From NCBI GenBank assembly GCA_037576195.1, contig CM075102.1, forward strand, positions 17,232,745 through 17,296,744: a stretch of DNA of 64,000 bases, read 5' to 3'. The notes beneath the pieces were generated by a model that searched no databases, was not told where the DNA came from, and worked only from the letters and a program-made list of their open reading frames with translations. Position 1 is the stretch's first letter. Each line of letters begins with the position of its first letter. This DNA comes from Phytoseiulus persimilis. Its lineage: Eukaryota; Arthropoda; Arachnida; Mesostigmata; Phytoseiidae. This document shows positions 57,601-64,000 of this stretch, in pieces. Position numbers and translations under genes: made by a program.

Positions 57601-59332
57601 CGAACCGCTAAATGCCCGATCAGATTATCCCCATCCGTGTTTGGGAATGCTCGTCCAAAACACCCGTCTCAAACACGGGAATGTCTCCCGCTTATAGTCG
57701 ATGGGTTCCTGAAGTTTCGGAGAAACGCAACGATTTCCGAGCGGATGTATTGCGAGGTGTGGAGCTACCAGAACTCTGAACGGTACCCGAAAAGACTAAC
57801 GGTTGACTCGATCAAGTCTCCAAGGTCTCTTCTATTCATCTTGCTTTCGGGTCGCGAGAAGAGAATGCCTCAGGGGGATCGACGGCGGCAACGGGGCGGA
57901 GGGTCCGCTTCGGCTCAGGGAAAGGAGGGCCCCAGCTAGGGAGGAAAGCCGAACCGGTCTCAAACTCACGGAAACGCGGACGGATAGTGGGACATTGGGG
58001 GAGCATTTGAGCTCAACTCAAGACCCCCGCAGGTTTTCAATCCATCATCCCCAACTGGCTCCTCAGCAGACAAACGCCCACGACAACTTGCCACTTTTCC
58101 TCACCAAACATTGACTTGTTCGCCGATTCTGGGACGGTTCTTCAGCGACTCCAGTTACCTTTGCGTTCGGCCTCCAAAGCATCTATCCAACGAGCGCACG
58201 CGAAACGTTTCAGAGCTACATGTTGGATCTCCCTGAAGCTTTCAGCTAACTTGCACTTCCGTCGGAGCGAAAGGTTGCGCAGCGTCGCGTATTTAGCAGC
58301 GCTGATGATGAAGCTTTAAATAGGAGACTCGCGCACACACAGCCTCCGACGAATCACTGGTTCGGGGTGTATGAGGTCCGGCGACGTGAGAAATAACGTG
58401 TTTGATACCGATGGTGGACCGCGTATACTCCAGCAAGCTACCTCACCAATTTTACGAGAGTCCCCTGTCTTCCGAAAAATTCGTGTTTCTCATCTCCAAA
58501 ATCAAGATGGGCGTGATGGTGCCTCAGAAGTCGCGCCTGTCACTACGTCTTGGGAAACAGTTCAAAAAAGACCGACGTGCTCGTCCTCCGATGGCTGGCC
58601 AAAGTTTGCATAAGTGGTCTCATCGAGTCTTCTGGATGTGGCAGAGCGCCGGCGAAACTAATGAAAAAGCACTTAAGCTAAGGCGAAACTGGAGGATTCG
58701 GTTAGTTGACTGGACCAAACCTTCGAGTGAGCGTGCCAACCAAATCTGCGGCCTCATAGTGGCTTCCTGCCCATTCTCAGAACGTCGGTCAGAGTCAGGT
58801 GCAAATTTCAACTTCTCGAAAGGTTTCATCTTTCAGAATCGAGTTAGCTGCCGTTGCTCTCCAACGGCTCCGTGGTTTCTCCTCGCCCACCGTACTGTTG
58901 CGCCCCCGACCCGAGAAGTGGGTAAGTTGAGGAAAAGAGGATTTTCCGCGTTGTTCCGGCATCAAACGAACCATGGGAAACCAGAGAACTAATTTCGAGT
59001 AGATGGCTCTCGGTTGAGCTATTCTTGCGTGACGCAGAAAGGAGTGTCTCGTAACCCAGTGCCTGATCTCGAGGCCCATCTCCTACTCCAGGTGAACGAT
59101 TCTCCTTGGATTTGGTAGATTTTCGGCCGGAGAAGCCCGGTCAGATATAAGCTCTCATTCTTGCGTGGCCCCGAATGACAGGTCGGGGACACTCGGTTGA
59201 TTCTCGGAGGCGAAGAAGCGCAGAGGAAGGAACAGGAGGACCTGAGCAGCGATGGCCAAGGTGTAGGACGACCGGTTAGCTCCGGGCTATTGCGGAACTG
59301 ACAGCGAGCTTCTGTCGGGAGCTCCTGGAGGA

Positions 59333-59344
59333 ACACACACACAC
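59333..59344 (+). repeat. (AC)6 dinucleotide repeat
   Basis: Six perfect AC units. It is short and of the kind common in animal DNA. Confidence 0.8.
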
Positions 59345-60247
59345 TATTTATTGAGCCGGTAAAGGAAGTCATCAGCTTATCCTGATATTATTAAAGAGCC
59401 GGGAGAACGCCCCAAATTATCAACTGCTCCAACGACGTCACCGCCTCAGCTCACGTTGCCCAGCGAACCTTGTTGCGAGTAACTCGACAGACCTGGCGGG
59501 CGGGACGGAAGCGTTCTAGCGCTACATTCATCCGCGGGCGCCTCATGCTTCGTTCTCGGGAGATAGACAGGCGTTATATACTGATGACTCGATCTTCCCC
59601 CCTTTCCATCGTGCTCGCATGGATGAGAGGGAATTGAATTGTTGACTCGAAGCGGTCCTCGCAGGCGATTGTCGAGTTCTCCGAGCCGGTCAGTGTTTTG
59701 TTTCACTCAATCCTTATCGTTGCAACAACTAACATCAGTGAGGACACGCGTTTTGAGCTTCTCGGGATTCAGCTGCGGCCTACCAAGGCCTGATAGCCTG
59801 CTCCGTGTATATCCTACTGGCATTGCACAATGTAAGAGACTGAGATTCTTTCTGTTCGGTCTTCCGGGCGGAGATTCCATCATTCCGATATTCACCGGAG
59901 CTGAACGAAGCGCCATCCTGAGCTAGCGTGCAGAATAAATAGTTCTCGAGAATTGCTATTCAGCTCCGGAAGCATGAGGATATCGTTTCGGAGATGAAGC
60001 GGAGCCGCCTGTTGATACATTTCGATGTTCATTGATACGTAGTCTCAAGAACGGAGGGATAACCCACCAAACCGGCTCTGCGAACTGGACACGGCTCCTA
60101 GGACTTGGCTCACCAATGTTCCAGGCCGGCTTGAGGGCTAGTTGTCTCGCCAAGTGACAGGAAACTGAGCTGACAAACAGTATCGACCCGACATTTTACA
60201 GTGCTATTTGGCTTCTCAAGCTCCTCGTTGAGCTCGGTCTGGGAGCA

Positions 60248-60270
60248 CCGTTCCCGCAGTGCGAGAACGG
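60248..60270. repeat. Near-perfect 23-base palindrome
   Basis: CCGTTCCCGCA and TGCGAGAACGG are complementary at 10 of 11 positions, with a single central G. It could be a protein dyad site or a chance palindrome. Confidence 0.5.
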
Positions 60271-61547
60271 GCTGCCTCTCAGGTTGATTACAACCCGCAA
60301 TCCCGGAGAAATCACATCCCGAACGCCCGGAGTCCAGAAATAGATTTCAGTTGATATTCGAATCAGCGGGAATCGCGCTACGAACGGCTGGAAAAACGGC
60401 TAAAGTTAGGAACTGAGTGCGTTGCGAGATCTGAATGTTCCGTTCGGCCCGCGTCGCGAGTAACGACGTTGGTGGCGAGCGTTGTCGCACACGGGTGATG
60501 TTGTTCGTGACCGCCCCCGAGCGGTCGCACAGAATAACTCAACGCGTCATCATTCATGACGATACCGCGGTTTTGCCTTGTCAAGCCGAATAACGTGAGC
60601 AATCTATTCGAGTCCGTCTGAGCAAACTGCACGGTCTTTTTTCCACTTGCTTTGTCTATCTATTTCTCACTCGTCCGTTAGACAGCCCCCGAACACTTCC
60701 TATCGCTGGTTTCCTATTCGTTCTTCGCACATTTCCTCTTTTAATGCGAATGGACTTGTTGGGTTTTGTCATAAATCATTCACTCCCCGAAACCGCGGTC
60801 GTCGCTGCCCCTCCGCGTGTCTCTCCTACGGAACTACCCGCTGGTCCTGGTCGGAGGGAACGTCGGTCCGTCAGTCTTATCACCGAAACGCCGATTCAGC
60901 TCCAGGAAGAAAGTATTCCCTTCACTTCCTTTCGCTTTGCTTTCGAGCAGTCCCTGCAAAGACCTTTTCCCGACGTTGGCCCCAAGTCCGGACCTTGTGT
61001 CCGACTTCGAAAGCCGCACCGTCCGTCGTGCGGCCTCTATGGAATGTCGCGAGTTGCCTTCGGGCTGGGAGAAGGTTGATCATGGAAAATCCGCGAAAAA
61101 GTGGAAACGAGAGACCCGCGATTCGAATATATATGGATGAAGTTGGACAACGTTTGGCCTCGAAGTTTCCCTTCGCGAACTGGAGTTCCAATTTTCGAGC
61201 TCGGATGGACCGAAGACACTTGAATAAGTTTGCAGTCTAATCCTGCGCCTATCGATTCTCGATTCGCTACTCAAAGCTTCGAGGACCGTGTAAAAATCTG
61301 CCGCAAAGGACACGTGTCTCTCAAAACCTTTCTTGGGGCAGGTCGGCCGCGGCGGAGACAAAGCACCGGACGGAGCAAAACAAAAAGAGATAATGGAGGG
61401 AGAGAATAGGAACAAAAGTGGTCTCGGTTGTTCATTTTGTCGCAGAGGTCTTTCTAGTTCCGCTAACAACATCGCTTTGTGGGGTCTACAGTCCAGTCCA
61501 CAGGAACGGTTTCCGCTCGGTCTCATCTTCCGTCCCTCTCCGCGCAT

Positions 61548-61564
61548 CCCCCCCCCCCCCCCCC
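61548..61564 (+). repeat. Run of 17 cytosines
   Basis: An uninterrupted C tract followed by ACCCACTC. It can form a G-rich quadruplex strand or be an unstable mononucleotide repeat, and it is a likely site of sequencing length error. Confidence 0.9.
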
Positions 61565-64000
61565 ACCCACTCTCTTCGCTCATTCTACTGCGACTGAGAA
61601 TCCCGCGGACCCAGCTGTGACCATCACACTTTTTGTCGACGATTTTCAGTCCGCTTGGGGATACCCGCTAGGGTGGAGGCTGGCTCCGACCCACGTTGCA
61701 GGCCCGCTCCGTTCCGCTGCGCGAGGTAGTTCCCGCCGTGGACTCAACTGCGGCCATTCTATTCGCCCAAAAGAAGTCTCTATCAGCGTATCAGCCTCAT
61801 TCTTTTTTATAGGGGTCGCGGGAGCGACTGTATGACCTTCTAGATAGGCGGCGAACTCAACGGGGACTCGCGTTCACACGCCAGGGGATCTCTATTTGAC
61901 TAACGGTCGCGCCGTTCTATTGCGGGGAACGGTGTGGAGGGTAAGGGGCAACACGGAGTAGAGGTCGGGGGAGTCGAGAGTGAACCATAAGGAGCTGGAG
62001 CGGCACGGCGGAGGTCTGAACACTGGACGTGGCAGGCATCTACTGAAGCCGCCGATGCGTGAATTGCTTCCTTCACTCATAATGATAATAATAAATAGCT
62101 CCTATCCGCGAGCGATTCAGGCGTGGAATAAATAATGTCCCGATCGAGCACATTCTCGGGCTCACGATAACTTCGAACGGTGCTGACCCGAGTTCCCAAT
62201 CGTTTGTGGCCATCGCCGACGCTCCACTGAAGTCTCTTATAATTTCCCAGCGACCGACGGAGTTGGACACCCGACACTGCAAATCACTTACAGCGGGAAC
62301 GCCGATTTCAATAACCCAGGAAAACTTTGCGTTCGAGCTTTAATAACCCACATGTTCTTGCTGAACCAAAGAAACTCTTGATCGTTAACCACTGCTGATT
62401 TCATCATCCCCTGCATCTGCTCAATATGTAAGATAGTCGAACGGTGGTTGGTGCCATACTCCCAAGCTCCGATCGTCATATTTGAGGAGAAAGAGCTTTG
62501 TTTCCCTCAGAGCATCCGCCAGAATGGCTTTAATGCAGCCGGCAATCTAGCGTAAACGTTCTTCCCGCCCATTTGTGTGCCGGAACGATCGACCGACAGA
62601 GGCGTCCGTGATTGAAATAAACTGCCGTAGCTCGAGGGAGTCCAAAACATAATTTCGGAACATCATAACACAAGAGGCACGCAAAGTATTTCGATGCGAG
62701 AAAGATTTATGCTTCGCCTCCCTCGTTGGTATCACTGATTGTTCGGTGGAGACTCCCGCATCGAATGTTTGCTCAGAATTCAAAGCATGCAAACACGTCC
62801 ATAAATCCAGATGCATTCATGTGAACTGCAATCAAAACAGAAGTCCTGCTTGCTCCCGGAGTCGTGCATAAGTTGCCATATTTTTAGCAAGCATCGAGCC
62901 GTAATAGCGGTTTCTCACCGGTGTCTCTGATATCCCATCCTATCAACTTCGATGTCGCAATCGGATGCGGATGGGATCTCTTTCCGATTCAGTAGCTGAC
63001 TCATTAATTGTTTATGAATTTCTATTCGATCAATCACTCGTTTAGAGGCGCTTCATAAATAGATAAGTTCGATCAAATATCGAGCGCCTTCATGGGGATG
63101 GGGACGCAAGAGAGCTCTTCGGCAGCGTTTTATTGTCCATGGGAGCGATCAGTATTCTTATATAGTCGGGAACAGTCTAGGAAAAAAAAACCTAGCTTGC
63201 ATTGTTCCGCTCTGGATGCTATCATGCTTCAAGTTTGGTTTCCTACCGTAAAATGGCGATCATTTTTTTGTTAGAGTGTATTCGAGGAAAACTGTCGTCA
63301 GGAGGTGTTTTCGGAAAAATTACCTGTTTTTTTTTTCGAGGTCTCCCAACAAGTGATCACGCGGACGTCAAATTCTATCGGATAGGAGTCGCCGGGGTCG
63401 TGTTCGACGCGTGAGAGAAAGCCGATCAACGATAATTGAAGCAATATATCTCCTTTGTTGAAAATTACTCGGAATGGCCGAATTATCCGATTATTGAGTA
63501 GCCGGGTCGATCCGAAGATTCTTGATATTCACCGGGTGTCAGCCTCATCCAGGTTTCCGCCCTCGGTTCCTGGAACCACCGCTAAAACCAAGGCAACCCG
63601 TGAGACGAAGGCTTGCCATTCGTGCTAGTCGTCACGAAAGTCCGAGAATGTTTATATAAACTCGTACAGGTTTCAACATGCGGGAACTCTCCGGAGACGC
63701 TGCTCTACGAGACATATAAGGCGTCAGCTGCCGATGCTGAGGAGCCGCAAGTGACGTTTGTGCGCCTTTTCGACCCCGTTCCTTTCCGCCATCTTTCCGC
63801 CATCTGGGGAAGTTGAGCTCCTCCTGGGAAGGAACGTTTTTGAGCAAAGTACGGAACTTCCCACGATTAGTTCGAGCCAACAAGAACTCGGAACATCGCG
63901 TTTCTGCAGATCACCACTGTTCTGGCAGCCGAATTGCCAGAAAGCGGCTCGTGACCGGATCCGGCTCCGGTATAGCTTGGGAGTGGCAACGTCAATCTGT

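Larger units (their letters stand above)
57601..64000. other. Stretch without a supported gene
   Basis: Plus-strand frames of 196 codons (58402-58992) and 197 codons (60647-61240) exist without splice or homology support. The last 1.5 kb is somewhat more AT-rich. Simple repeats inside are listed separately. Confidence 0.45.

Noticed and set aside
1..64000. Bacterial, phage or CRISPR content
   Set aside because: No long packed frames with ribosome binding sites, no regularly spaced repeats, no phage or defence proteins; splice-like signals and microsatellites point to a eukaryote.

Overview
This window looks like eukaryotic nuclear DNA and not prokaryotic or organellar DNA. Base composition is close to 50% GC by eye. 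There is no run of tightly packed long genes, no operon-like spacing and no recognisable rRNA or tRNA. The longest open frames are 196-226 codons, which is about what two strands of 64 kb give by chance when 3 of 64 codons are stops, so an open frame alone is weak evidence here. A compact invertebrate genome (for example an arthropod) is my best guess, from the short intron-like gaps (70-350 bases) and the small TA-flanked transposon. I recognise no protein family with certainty.

The two best supported structures are repeats. (1) At 38162-38533 there is a 372-base miniature inverted-repeat transposon with near-perfect ends, a TA duplication on both sides and an internal repeat of an ATAAGCC motif. 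(2) At 30690-31211 there is a tail-to-tail inverted duplication, about 85-90% identical between arms by eye, with an 11-base loop and an 18-base perfect inner stem. Both arms keep the same reading frame over about 40 codons, so the unit was probably protein coding. A transcript across it would fold into a hairpin about 200 bp long. A third, much more diverged copy lies just to the right.

Coding content is proposed only as ab initio exon candidates, chosen where a good acceptor, a good donor and an open frame coincide and, where possible, where phases agree between neighbours. The best are a three-exon minus-strand model at 1253-2275, a two-exon minus-strand model at 14609-15035, a minus-strand pair at 39364-40288, and single or paired plus-strand exons at 6921-7106, 19023-19176, 22325-22630 and 26179-26588. 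None has an identified product. A possible fragment of a non-LTR reverse transcriptase lies at 33363-33575.

Layout. 1-3 kb: minus-strand gene candidate. 3-14 kb: mostly featureless, with an exon candidate near 7 kb and a pyrimidine-rich tract at 10.1-10.4 kb. 14-15.1 kb: a leucine-rich-repeat-like segment and a two-exon candidate. 15-30 kb: scattered exon candidates. 30.3-31.8 kb: the inverted duplication and its relatives. 33.4 kb: reverse-transcriptase-like remnant. 37.7-40.3 kb: open frame, transposon and a minus-strand exon pair. 44.5-47 kb: pyrimidine-rich tract, AT-rich block and several open frames. 51-53 kb: open frames and a possible regulatory cluster. 53-64 kb: nothing I can support beyond simple repeats. 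I see no system of cooperating genes.
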